From the NCBI GenBank assembly GCA_003163855.1, contig PLRJ01000162.1, positions 6,980-70,979 of the forward strand: a stretch of 64,000 nucleotides of DNA, given 5' to 3'. Origin of the DNA: Bryobacterales bacterium (GTDB taxonomy: Bacteria > Acidobacteriota > Terriglobia > Bryobacterales > Bryobacteraceae). The position numbers and the translations under genes were made by a program. The notes under the pieces were generated by a model. It was not told where the DNA came from, did no database searches, and saw nothing but the letters and a program-made list of their open reading frames with translations. Position 1 is the stretch's first letter; every line of letters starts with the position of its first letter. Of this stretch, positions 48,101-56,238 are shown piece after piece.

Positions 48101-49259
48101 CGAAATCCATGTGAAAGTGGAGCGCGAATCCAGCGATGGCGAGGACGCCATTCTTCACTTTCAGGTTCGCGATACGGGCATCGGTATACCCAGTTCAAAA
48201 CTGGGCTCCATTTTTGAGGCGTTCTCCCAGGCGGACACCTCTACCACGCGCAAGTTCGGTGGCACTGGTCTGGGCTTGGCCATTTGCTGCCGGCTTGTGG
48301 TTCTTATGGATGGCCGAATCTGGGTCGAGAGCGAAGAGGGTAGCGGCAGCACTTTCCACTTCACTTCTCGCGTCAAGACGATAACTACGCGGCCTATGCT
48401 GGCGCCTTCGCCGGAGTTTGCCAATATCAACATTCTTGTCGTCGAAGACCAACCGACAGCTCGACGAGTACTGCGTGACACGTTAACCTCCTGGTCCGCT
48501 CGCGTAACGGCTGTTGGATCGGTGGCGCAAGCTGTGGCTGCGGTAAAGGCCTTGCGAGAGTTGCAATCGTCTTTCTCTCTCGCCTTGGTAGACGTCAGCT
48601 TACCTGACAGCGACTGTTTCACTCTTGTCGATAAACTAAATCGCGCCAGCGAAGGCGTGCTGCCGGTTGTCTACATGCTACGCCCGAGCACTAAAGTGGC
48701 CGACGCCGTTAAATCGCGCGAGGCTGGGGGCGCCGGTTTCGTTACCAAGCCGCTCAGGCAGCAGGAACTGCGTGAGATCATGCGCTCGGTCTTAACCCGG
48801 TCGTCGCGCTTTTCTTCTTTGCAGTTGTTCTCCCGCAGCGGCGATGCAGGGTTGAAATTGTCCAAGCGCCCTTTGCGCATTCTCTTGGCCGAAGATAATC
48901 CCGTCAATCAGCGGCTGACGCTGCGCCTGTTGGAGAAGCGCGGCCACTCGGTATTTGCCGCCGCAGATGGAGTCGAAGCCTTAGAGGCCGTTTCTCGCGA
49001 GAAGTTCGATCTCGTCTTAATGGATATCCAGATGCCTAGGCTGGATGGCTTCCAGGTAACCGCCTTGATTCGCGAAAACGAGCGCCTCACCGATGATCAT
49101 CTGCCCATTGTCGCCATGACTGCGAATGTCTTGAAAGGCGATGAAGAACGCTGCCTGACCGCCGGTATGGACCATTATGTCTCTAAGCCGGTTGACCAGA
49201 AGAAACTGTTTGAGATCATTGAACGGCTGGCGCCCTCCATCTCCGCGGCATCCGCTTAG
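45186..49259 (+). CDS. hybrid two-component sensor kinase with periplasmic propeller, Y_Y_Y domain and two receiver domains
   Basis: A 1357-aa one-protein signalling system. ATG 45186 is preferred; TTG 45171 is an in-frame alternative. After a signal/anchor segment ([17 protein letters not shown]), about 14 propeller repeats of roughly 43 residues fill residues ~40-600, with the LWIGTNGGG...DGL pattern (two-component regulator propeller). A Y_Y_Y domain and a transmembrane helix follow ([19 protein letters not shown], about 765-785). HisKA has [19 protein letters not shown] with the phosphorylated His near 847, and the ATPase has the N box [15 protein letters not shown] and [13 protein letters not shown]. 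Receiver 1 (Asp near 1136) and receiver 2 ([13 protein letters not shown], Asp near 1280) end the protein. There is no DNA-binding domain. Such sensors often detect polysaccharide breakdown products; the ligand here is unknown. Confidence 0.9.
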   Translation: MLRKLRHRHESSRNCCSSLITACVCFLAAGLLASSLQASLDPGKGIRQYHQDTWTTFQGLPQNTVVAIVQTHDGYLWFATEQGLVRFDGQYFSVFDSANTPQLRVSSISALLEDHAGNLWIGTNGGGITRLHKHEFTTFTTEDGLASDSVNAFAEGDNGEIWIGTEAGLSKWNEDRISTFTVRDGLPSDEVFSLAGSHGVLWIGTHDGLSRFSGHSFTSYKVSDGLVNNYVRSLFLDASGALWIGTNGGGINKFQRGVFSTYNTGNGLASNDVSSVYVDKRGTLWAGTFGSGLNRVVGNSSTSYSTKDGLPSDDVRCFFEDRAGDLWIGTGGGLDRFSNSRLFADYDVREGLSLPAALGVFQDSAGDMWIGTNGGGLNKFHDGKFTLLTKKNGLASDLVFSIAQTRNGDLWVGTLKGLNRIVQGKVSLYTTKNGLPSDVILATYTDSKDVLWLGTRLGLSKWDNGHFTTYTTKDGLSNNFVQAIFEDHKGNLWIGTNGGGLNRLHNGQFEVFDGKRGLSSNIITDIYQDAQDTLWIGTYRGGLNRLKDGKLTSFSIREGLPDTSVYRIFPDESDNLWMSSAKGVFRVPRSQLNAFANGDIVKLNIVSYGISDGMKTVECSGNFQPAGWKSRDGKFWFPTMQGVVVVDPLKAGIGEAPPMPSLDGASVDGQQVSIDGPIEVGPGSGQLEFHYSAPNFRSPQKTLFEYKLEGFKQEKDWVNAGNRRVAYYTNIPPGDYRFSVIASSGAGTWSAPQTISVKLGAHFYQTLWFACLSLLALLLVIAVLYRINIRQLSLRERALETRVADRTFALRREIAERERAESELLKAKELAEEANRVKSEFLANMSHEIRTPMNGIVGMTELALATDLSPEQYEYLGMIKYSADSLLTVINDILDFSKVEAGKLDFDPISFNLRECVEETIRLIAFRADQKALEVIFEIAPDVPESIETDPTRLRQIILNLVSNAVKFTEQGEIHVKVERESSDGEDAILHFQVRDTGIGIPSSKLGSIFEAFSQADTSTTRKFGGTGLGLAICCRLVVLMDGRIWVESEEGSGSTFHFTSRVKTITTRPMLAPSPEFANINILVVEDQPTARRVLRDTLTSWSARVTAVGSVAQAVAAVKALRELQSSFSLALVDVSLPDSDCFTLVDKLNRASEGVLPVVYMLRPSTKVADAVKSREAGGAGFVTKPLRQQELREIMRSVLTRSSRFSSLQLFSRSGDAGLKLSKRPLRILLAEDNPVNQRLTLRLLEKRGHSVFAAADGVEALEAVSREKFDLVLMDIQMPRLDGFQVTALIRENERLTDDHLPIVAMTANVLKGDEERCLTAGMDHYVSKPVDQKKLFEIIERLAPSISAASA

Positions 49260-49269
49260 ATCTTGTTTT

Positions 49270-49521
49270 CTAGCCCAGTAGCGAGAACAGGCTCTTAGTC
49301 AGGCTGTCTTCCACCTGAGCCACTTTCACGTTCGCCTGGAAGTCCTGCTTCGACGTAACCAAGCCGGTCACCGCCGTACTAAGATCCACCGTATCACCGG
49401 AAGTAGGAGCGCTGCCGCCCGTCGTGGTGCTCCCTTGAAAAGCTCTCATTATTGAAGTCGCCGAGGAATTAAAAGCGCCCTCTGCCTGCTGCATTCCGTT
49501 TACCGGAATTGATAAATCCAT
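49270..49521 (-). CDS. small flagellar-rod-like protein of unknown function
   Basis: An 83-aa protein with a strong GAGGGG ribosome binding site just before ATG 49519-49521. The ends are heptad-like amphipathic helices (MQQAEGAFNSSATSIMRAFQ and LVTSKQDFQANVKVAQVEDS), separated by a short Gly/Thr-rich linker with DTVDLSTAVTGL. This resembles the joined N- and C-terminal helices of FlgC/FlgG-type rod proteins, with the middle domain absent. No other flagellar gene is in the window. A structural or secreted coiled-coil role is likely; function unproven. Confidence 0.65.
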   Translation of the reverse strand: MDLSIPVNGMQQAEGAFNSSATSIMRAFQGSTTTGGSAPTSGDTVDLSTAVTGLVTSKQDFQANVKVAQVEDSLTKSLFSLLG

Positions 49522-49614
49522 TTTCCCCTCTACCCTGCTTTTCGACCGTTCTATGGCCCCGGAAGAATAAATCTTATGGTTCTGAATGACTTCAATAAAC
49601 TAGAGGCTAGGGCG

Positions 49615-50262
49615 ATGAGTCAGCAGGAAATTTTTGAAGTAGCGCTCCCTAAGGTCGAGCATGTCGCCGCAGGAGCGGTCCTTTTGCGCTCGTACGCCGA
49701 GACCTCCCAGGCGGCGGTTCTCGAATCCATTCATCAGATTGAAGCTTCCTCTCCCTTCCGCCACATGGTCACGCCGGGCGGCTTCCGCATGTCGGTGGCC
49801 ATGACAAATGCCGGCCGCATCGGTTGGGTGACCGATCGTTCAGGCTACCGTTATTCTCCGCTTGACCCCCTCAGTGGCAGGGCATGGCCTCACTTGCCCG
49901 GCCTTCTTTCCCGCTTAGCCTCAGATGCCGCTGCAAGTGCTGGCTTTCCATCGTTCGAGCCCGACGTCTGCCTCATCAACCGCTATGCACCCGGAGCGCG
50001 CATGGCGCTCCATCAGGATAAAGACGAGCGTGATTTTGATCAGCCTATCGTGTCTCTATCTCTGGGCCTGCCCGCGACCTTTATGTTCGGCGGTCTCAAA
50101 CGCACCGACAAACCTCTGCGCATTCGTTTGTTGAGCGGCGATGTCATCGTGTGGGGCGGCGTTAACCGGCTGGCTTATCACGGGATTGCGCCCTTACCCA
50201 AAGGGGTTCACCCGCTCACCGGAGCTTTTAGAATCAATCTGACATTCCGCTGCGGACTTTAG
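49615..50262 (+). CDS. alkB: DNA oxidative demethylase AlkB
   Basis: A 215-aa Fe(II)/2-oxoglutarate dioxygenase, close to E. coli AlkB along its whole length, that repairs 1-methyladenine and 3-methylcytosine. I use ATG 49615; a frame-open start at 49576 would add 13 residues. It has AAGAVLLRSYAE, PFRHMVTPGGFRMSVAMTNA, VCLINRYAPGARMALHQDKDE (HxD iron ligands near 133/135), VSLSLGLPATFMFGGLKR, VWGGVNRLAYHGI (third ligand His near 189) and INLTFRCG (2-oxoglutarate Arg). It stands alone and upstream of tRNA-Thr. Confidence 0.95.
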   Translation: MSQQEIFEVALPKVEHVAAGAVLLRSYAETSQAAVLESIHQIEASSPFRHMVTPGGFRMSVAMTNAGRIGWVTDRSGYRYSPLDPLSGRAWPHLPGLLSRLASDAAASAGFPSFEPDVCLINRYAPGARMALHQDKDERDFDQPIVSLSLGLPATFMFGGLKRTDKPLRIRLLSGDVIVWGGVNRLAYHGIAPLPKGVHPLTGAFRINLTFRCGL

Positions 50263-50312
50263 AAAGTTTGCCGCTGGTAAACTGAAAGAGTTATTTTCCA
50301 CACGCTGCACAA

Positions 50313-50388
<76 letters not shown>

Positions 50389-50564
50389 TTTTCCATTACA
50401 ATCAAGTGGCAAGTACTGGTCCGTATAAGTACTCCCCGTGATTGCCTCATAACTCGTCACCTCGCTACCATCTGCATTTGCCTTTTTCAAGAACGTTGAT
50501 TGGCTGCGAACCTGACATTGACGTCAGTGCCTGCCAGTCTCCCAAAAAACCAGGTTGGAGTGAA

Positions 50565-52709
50565 GTGATTTTTTCAAAAAAATTCGCATTAACGCGGCGC
50601 ATACTGCCAAACGCACTGATAGTGATTGCTGCGGCAGCCATGTATGTGGTTCCTGCATGGGCCCAGGACCTGACGGGCGGTCAATTCACCGCCAACTGCG
50701 GAAACGCCACCGCCGCCCAGATCTTCGACGCCAACAAAATGAATACCGGTCTGTACGGTGAGACGAACCTGATCGCGGTGAGTGACCCGGACATCGTACT
50801 GATTGGCAACCAATGGTGGATGATCTTCGCGACCGGCCCCAGCAGCACCCGCGCCATCCAGCCCTTCGCGGCCTACCTCCCTCCGGGAGCCTCGCTCTCT
50901 ACAACCACCACCTACCCGTCCGATCCGAACGGTTGGCACTTGGTCGGAGCGCAGGCCAATGGTCAGGGCATTGCGATCCCGGTCTCTCCTAACCCCGGCA
51001 CGAACGGCTGGGATCAAATTGCGGCCGAGACACCCTCGGTCGACGTAGGGTCCGACGGCACCGTCAGCATCTACTACTCGGGCCACAATGCGGGCCAGAC
51101 CCCTTTTCAGATCGGCCTCATGACCGGCTTCACTAATGGCCAAGCCACCGGCGATCCTAACCCGGTAATGACGGCGTTGGAGCCTTGGGAGTTCAGCAGC
51201 GGCCTGAGCGCGCTCCTGGAACAGTCGGTGCGCTGGATGCCGCAGCTCAACAAATACATCATGTACTACACCGCCGGCGCATGGTGGGCCAGCCCGCCGG
51301 ACAACAAGATTGCCTACGCCGAGAGCACCGATGGAATCAACTGGGTCAACCGCCAGCCGCTCGATTTTCCCGTTAGCTATTACAATCAGGACTTCCTTTA
51401 CAACCCCGCGCGCAACCGTTACGAGATGGTGATCTCAAATGACCCCACCGGCGCGGGCGGTGCCAATCCTCGCAACATCGTTTGGCGCGACGCGGCCACC
51501 CCCGCCGTCAAAATGGCCAACTGGCAAAACGAGGTTACCTTGCTGCAATACAACGCCTCCAACAGCGCGTCCTGGTACAACAGCGGCATCCTCTCGCCTT
51601 CGGTGAAATACGGCAACCTGCCTGGCGAATTAAACCGCATGTACGTTTTCTTCCACTCCTATTCGCAGGCGGGCGACATGTCCATCGGCCGCTTTTATTG
51701 CGATGCCCCGGCGCAGTCCCAGACCATCACTTTCAATTCCATTCCGGCACAGACCGTTGGCAGCACCCTCACAGTCAGCGCCACCGCCAGTTCAAACCTT
51801 CCGGTAACCTTCGGCGTGGTGCCGAATGGCAATTGCAGCGTTGCGGGCAACACAGTCACCTTTCTAAATGCCGGCGCATGCGGTGTAGTGGCCAATCAGG
51901 TGGGCAACGCTGCCTACCAGGCAGCACCGTCGGTCGGTCAGGTCGTTCAAGTCAACAGCCAGACGGCGCAAACTATCACGTTTAAACCCATTCCCACGCA
52001 GGCAGCGGGTACGCCGCTAGCGCTCAGCGCGACTGCAACTTCCGGCTTAGCGGTTAGCTTTGCCTCCTACACTCCGGGCGTTTGCACCGTATCCGGCACA
52101 ACGGCTAATTTTGCTGGCGGCGGCACATGCACCATCGTGGCTTCGCAAACAGGCAACAGCACCTATGCGGCTGCGCCGTTAGTAACCCAAAGCTTTACCG
52201 TTAGCTCGGGGCAGCAAGCGCAGACCATCACCTTCAACGCGATTCCCGCACAGACCGTCGGCGGATCCCTGGTTGTCAGCGCCACGGCAAGCTCGGGCCT
52301 GCCGGTCACCTTTTCCGTAGTCCCCAATGGCAACTGCAGCATCTCGGGCGGCACCGTCACCTTCTTAAACGTTGGGAACTGTGGAGTAGTGGCTAGCCAA
52401 GCGGGAAATGCGTCCTACTTGGCGGCTCAGGCCGTGGGCCAGATCATCGTCGTAAACAACTCAGCGGTGCAGAGTATTACCTTCAATGCAATCCCGCCCC
52501 AGAAGGTAGGCGGCACCCTCGCAATCACCGCTACGGCAAGTTCGGGTTTGCCCATCACTTACGTGATTGTTCCAAACGGGAACTGCAGCATCTCGGGCAG
52601 CATTGTCACCTTCCTGAATCAAGGTGTCTGCGGGGTTGTGGCCACGCAGGGTGGCAACGCAACCTATGCGCCCGCGGCGGCCGTGGGTCAGGCAATTGTC
52701 GTCAATTAA
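50565..52709 (+). CDS. secreted propeller protein with four C-terminal Ig-like repeats
   Basis: A 714-aa protein. GTG 50565 is chosen because a GGAG site precedes it and a signal peptide follows (ILPNALIVIAAAAMYVVPAW); the frame is open about 40 codons further upstream. Residues ~35-385 form a GH43/GH62-like five-bladed propeller (DPDIVLIGNQWWMIFATGP, YYSGHNAGQTPFQIGLMTG, MPQLNKYIMYYTAGAWWAS, NKIAYAESTDGINWVN). Four repeats of about 83 residues follow (TITFNSIPAQTVGSTLTVSA, NGNCSVAGNTVTFLNAGACG). Possible catalytic residues of GH43 cannot be assigned with confidence, so it may bind rather than cleave glycans. It is convergent with the GH9 gene, overlapping it by 8 bases. Confidence 0.82.
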   Translation: MIFSKKFALTRRILPNALIVIAAAAMYVVPAWAQDLTGGQFTANCGNATAAQIFDANKMNTGLYGETNLIAVSDPDIVLIGNQWWMIFATGPSSTRAIQPFAAYLPPGASLSTTTTYPSDPNGWHLVGAQANGQGIAIPVSPNPGTNGWDQIAAETPSVDVGSDGTVSIYYSGHNAGQTPFQIGLMTGFTNGQATGDPNPVMTALEPWEFSSGLSALLEQSVRWMPQLNKYIMYYTAGAWWASPPDNKIAYAESTDGINWVNRQPLDFPVSYYNQDFLYNPARNRYEMVISNDPTGAGGANPRNIVWRDAATPAVKMANWQNEVTLLQYNASNSASWYNSGILSPSVKYGNLPGELNRMYVFFHSYSQAGDMSIGRFYCDAPAQSQTITFNSIPAQTVGSTLTVSATASSNLPVTFGVVPNGNCSVAGNTVTFLNAGACGVVANQVGNAAYQAAPSVGQVVQVNSQTAQTITFKPIPTQAAGTPLALSATATSGLAVSFASYTPGVCTVSGTTANFAGGGTCTIVASQTGNSTYAAAPLVTQSFTVSSGQQAQTITFNAIPAQTVGGSLVVSATASSGLPVTFSVVPNGNCSISGGTVTFLNVGNCGVVASQAGNASYLAAQAVGQIIVVNNSAVQSITFNAIPPQKVGGTLAITATASSGLPITYVIVPNGNCSISGSIVTFLNQGVCGVVATQGGNATYAPAAAVGQAIVVN
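51720..52706 (+). repeat. four tandem Ig-like coding repeats of about 250 bp
   Basis: Units at 51720-51968, 51969-52220, 52221-52469 and 52470-52706 each encode about 83 residues beginning (S)Q-T/S-ITF-N-x-IPxQ and ending in VVQVN, SFTVS, IIVVN or AIVVN. The NGNCSxxG and TFLNxGxCGVVA signatures recur in units 1, 3 and 4; unit 2 is the most diverged. The last unit lies at the very C-terminus, so the array is probably a surface stalk or adhesin-like spacer. Confidence 0.85.
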
Positions 52710-54423
52710 GAAACGCCAGCACGAATACCAACGGAGCATTCCAGTTGATTGCCACCTCGTTGCAGGCATAGGCGCCTGTTTGGTCAACGTACATTTTGCC
52801 GCGCGGCGTATCCGGACTCAGCAGTTTCTTCATAACGCTATCTTGCCGGCCGGGGTTCGGTCCTCCGGATAGCAATCCGGGCCAAGGCAGATCCAGGCCG
52901 TCTGCGGCGCTAGGACGGTGGTGAGGATGACGGAACGCGTTTTCACCTAGCTGCGTCACCCAGGAAAGCGAGAACGAATTTCTGCCCAGTAGATAGTGCA
53001 GGTTATCCATAGCGGCATTGCGGTACTGCGTATTGGGCTGAAAACGGTTCGCAATCAGAAGTTGCATGCTGTAGTTTGCCGCTACTGCATTCGATCCCCA
53101 GACGTAATCGCTGGCCGTCAGGGAGATTCGATAAGGATGCTGATGAGTCCTCAAGGCTATTGCATCGGCAGCGGCTAGCGTTTTCTGGCGAATGGCCTCT
53201 GCTGCTTCTTTGTCACCGCCATTCCCAAGCACGTACGTGTAGAGAGCAAGCGGTGCAACCATCGGCCACGATTGTGGATTCACCGGACGAACCGAGTCGA
53301 GGTATTCGCGATAGTGCGCAAGAAAGTATTGCCCAAATTCCGGCTGCTTGGTTGTGCGCAGAAGTTCAGCCGCCGCCCACAACTCTTCATCGCCACAGGA
53401 GCGATCGCCGTAATCTCCCGTGGAGACGCCAGGCGGATTCTTGAAGGTAACGTTTGGATTGTTCTTCAGCCACGCCCACGCTTGCGTCGCTGCCTGTAGG
53501 CAGCGCTTGGCAAAGGTTGCATCAAAGCGCCTGTAGTCGCGCGCGGCAATTGCCATCACAGCGGCAAAATCGGCTGTGGCGCAGGAACTCTTAAAGGGTG
53601 CCGCACCCGTCCCGACGACAACACTCGGCAGCGTGTCGCGGTCGGGCATGATGAAGGCACAGAAATGATCACTAGTCTGCTTATGCCAGACGCCTCCGTC
53701 GCTATCCTGCATGGATAACATCCATTCGAGGTTCCAGCGAATTTCGTTCAGAATGTCGGGCTGGCCGTTTGCTGATTCAGGAAGATTAAGCGAAAGTTTG
53801 TCTGCCGAATCTCCATAAAGTTCCCACGCCCACAACAAAGTGCCAGTCGTGATACCGCCATTCACAACATATCTGCCATAGTCACCGGCGTCGTGCCAGC
53901 CATACGCCGAGGCGTGGTCGCCCGCCTTGCCCGCCGACGGATCAAACCCGCCTTTGACATGACAGATGCCATGCCGGTAGCCTGGAAACTCGGAACCGAG
54001 ATTAACTTCAGTTCCGCAACGCTGCCCATAGTAAGAACGCATCGTCAGGTAGTAGGCTCGCTTGAACACATCGGGAGCAATGCGGAAATTCCAGCTGCGA
54101 CCCACGCCATCAATTTGGAGATAGAAGTTGCCCGTCTGCTTGAACTCCGAGAAGTCAGCGATTTGAACGCTATCGTTTGTGTCCGAATCAAGTACGGGAT
54201 CGCTCAGGCTGCCTGAGAAAACGGCGGAATTGCCTTCCGGCTTGCGAATAGAAAAAGCCTTCCGTGGCGCGGCAGAAGCGGCCTGTGGCACGAACATCGC
54301 GAGCTTGGGAGCTGCCGGCAAATAACCCACTTGGTCCACTTTGATGGCAATGGTAGGGGATTGGGCGAACACCTGTAGCGAAAATCCGCCCAGCAAGCAG
54401 GCGCTGAAAACCCTTAAGTTCAT
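52702..54423 (-). CDS. secreted glycoside hydrolase family 9 (endoglucanase-like)
   Basis: A 573-aa protein with a signal peptide (VFSACLLGGFSLQVFAQ) and an N-terminal Ig-like cellulase domain (VDQVGYLPAAPKLAMFVP, residues ~25-115). The GH9 (alpha/alpha)6 barrel follows: YGWHDAGDYGRYVVNGGITT (catalytic base Asp pair), LNEIRWNLEWMLSMQDSDGG, YVWGSNAVAANYSMQLLIAN, HYLLGRNSFSLSWVTQLGEN (acid Glu) and RHPHHRPSAADG. It would cleave beta-1,4-glucan or a related polymer. It starts 3 bases after the stop of the second ABC exporter, so it is translated from that operon, which is unusual for a GH9 enzyme. Confidence 0.9.
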   Translation of the reverse strand: MNLRVFSACLLGGFSLQVFAQSPTIAIKVDQVGYLPAAPKLAMFVPQAASAAPRKAFSIRKPEGNSAVFSGSLSDPVLDSDTNDSVQIADFSEFKQTGNFYLQIDGVGRSWNFRIAPDVFKRAYYLTMRSYYGQRCGTEVNLGSEFPGYRHGICHVKGGFDPSAGKAGDHASAYGWHDAGDYGRYVVNGGITTGTLLWAWELYGDSADKLSLNLPESANGQPDILNEIRWNLEWMLSMQDSDGGVWHKQTSDHFCAFIMPDRDTLPSVVVGTGAAPFKSSCATADFAAVMAIAARDYRRFDATFAKRCLQAATQAWAWLKNNPNVTFKNPPGVSTGDYGDRSCGDEELWAAAELLRTTKQPEFGQYFLAHYREYLDSVRPVNPQSWPMVAPLALYTYVLGNGGDKEAAEAIRQKTLAAADAIALRTHQHPYRISLTASDYVWGSNAVAANYSMQLLIANRFQPNTQYRNAAMDNLHYLLGRNSFSLSWVTQLGENAFRHPHHRPSAADGLDLPWPGLLSGGPNPGRQDSVMKKLLSPDTPRGKMYVDQTGAYACNEVAINWNAPLVFVLAFLN

Positions 54424-54426
54424 AAA

Positions 54427-56238
54427 TCAACGATACGCAGCAGCCTGAATCCCATACAACTCCGAATACTGGCCGCCTTTCGCCATCAGTTCCTCGTGTG
54501 TTCCAACCTCCACCAGGCGGGCGCCATCCAGCACAACAATTAGGTCAGCCATTCGCACGGTTGAGAAACGGTGCGAAACCAGAATCGTAATCCGCCCCTC
54601 GCCCCCGGCACCATGGGCGGCCGCTGCATAGCGGTCGAACAAAGCATGTTCAGTCTCAGCATCCAGAGCTGCGGTCGGTTCATCCAGAATCAACAGCAGC
54701 GGCTGATCCCGCATGAAGCCCCGCGCCAGCGCAAGTTTCTGCCATTGGCCGAACGACAACTCAGCTCCGCCGGGCCACGTCGGGCCTAGTTGCGTATCCA
54801 ATCCCGAAGTCAGCCGTGCAATCACATCTGCCGCTCCTGCGCGCTCAATAGCTGCGCGTACGGCCGGCTCATCGTCAAGCCGCGGCACATCACCCAAGCC
54901 CACTGTATGGGTAGCGCGAAATTCAAAACGGAAAAAATCTTGAAAAGCGCCAGCTAAACGCCCTCGCCACTGGCTGGCCGCGATACGCGCTAAAGGAACT
55001 TCATCCACAAAGATCGACCCTTCTGTGGGCTCATACATCTTTGCCAGCAGCTTCACCAGCGTCGTCTTGCCGGCGCCGTTTTCACCGACAATCGCTATCA
55101 CCGCGCCTGCTGGCAGCGTCAACGATACATCGTCCAGTACAGTGCGCGATGTTCCAGGATATTGAAACGACACGTGCTCCATCCGGATACCACTGCGCAG
55201 CGACGCCGGAACGGGAAGATCTCCTGCCGCCTCTATCTTGGCTGCATAATCCTCAAGCCAGGCCAGCCGCCGCGAGCCGTCCATCCAGAAACCGCGCAGG
55301 AATCCGATCTCGCCTACGGTCGCACCGATATACGAGGAAAGCCGCGCTCCTGCCGCCAGCACCAGCAGCACTTGGCTTGCCGGCGCACGCAAACCATACG
55401 CTACGAATACAACCGCGCCCACATACGCCAAGCCGAAAACCGCCCAACCAAGCGCGTGCCAGAAAGCCGAGCCCCAGCGTGCCGCAGCCACCGGCTTGTA
55501 CCAACGCTCCCAGGCCGCACGGCGATCGCTTATCAACCTCTCGCCAATGCCGGCAACCCGCACCTCTTTGCCTGGCGAGGCGGTGGTTGCGATGGTGAAC
55601 AAATGGCGCGACAGCCGGTTCGTTTGAGCGCCCCTCTCCTGCGCCTTTCTTTCAATCGCCGGCCGCCAGCTGGATGTTAGAACGGTTGGAATGGCAAACA
55701 CTGCCAGCAGCATCAGCGCCGGATGAATGGACGCCAGCAGCGCCATTGTCACTCCAAGCCTCAGTATCCATCCCAGCGTGGTGAATAACGACTGGTACAT
55801 GTGGTCCAGCACGAAAACCTGGTTGCGAAGCATCGAGAGCCGGTCCAGGTATTCGGGCCGCTCTTGATGGGCGATCGTTGCGATGGAGCCCTGCAACTGC
55901 GCCACGTGCGACTCCAGCGCAATAGTCACCTTGTCGCGAAAGCGGCGCTGGATTCGCGTGCTCACTGTGCGCAGAAACCATGTTCCCGCCGTAGATAGCG
56001 CCAGCCCGGCCGCCGCCCACTGTACCAACTCCGGCCTATGTTGCATTACGCCTCTGCCCAGCAGCATCAGCCACAATGCGAGCAGAGCGTCCGGCAACGC
56101 GGCTAGTTGCGAAACCAGAAAGGAAGCAACCATCAGGCCCGGTTGATCGCGATAGCCCAGCTTGCATAACCGCCACATGGAAGACAAAGCCGGGGGCAAG
56201 GGCTCGATGGCGGAAATCGGTTTAGGCGAGGACGTCAT
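54427..56238 (-). CDS. ABC exporter half-transporter (fused permease and ATPase), second subunit
   Basis: A 603-aa protein. ATG 56236-56238 is supported by a GAGGAGGG site 8 bases upstream; the frame extends 26 codons further. The six-helix membrane domain covers residues ~35-320 and the ATPase the rest. Walker A is AIVGENGAGKTTLVKLLAKM, the signature is degenerate (ELSFGQWQKLALARGFM instead of LSGGQ), Walker B is LLLILDEPTAALDAET with the catalytic Glu kept, and the switch His is in ILVSHRFSTVRMADL. It overlaps the other half-transporter gene by 17 bases, so the two probably form a heterodimer. Substrate unknown. Confidence 0.9.
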   Translation of the reverse strand: MTSSPKPISAIEPLPPALSSMWRLCKLGYRDQPGLMVASFLVSQLAALPDALLALWLMLLGRGVMQHRPELVQWAAAGLALSTAGTWFLRTVSTRIQRRFRDKVTIALESHVAQLQGSIATIAHQERPEYLDRLSMLRNQVFVLDHMYQSLFTTLGWILRLGVTMALLASIHPALMLLAVFAIPTVLTSSWRPAIERKAQERGAQTNRLSRHLFTIATTASPGKEVRVAGIGERLISDRRAAWERWYKPVAAARWGSAFWHALGWAVFGLAYVGAVVFVAYGLRAPASQVLLVLAAGARLSSYIGATVGEIGFLRGFWMDGSRRLAWLEDYAAKIEAAGDLPVPASLRSGIRMEHVSFQYPGTSRTVLDDVSLTLPAGAVIAIVGENGAGKTTLVKLLAKMYEPTEGSIFVDEVPLARIAASQWRGRLAGAFQDFFRFEFRATHTVGLGDVPRLDDEPAVRAAIERAGAADVIARLTSGLDTQLGPTWPGGAELSFGQWQKLALARGFMRDQPLLLILDEPTAALDAETEHALFDRYAAAAHGAGGEGRITILVSHRFSTVRMADLIVVLDGARLVEVGTHEELMAKGGQYSELYGIQAAAYR

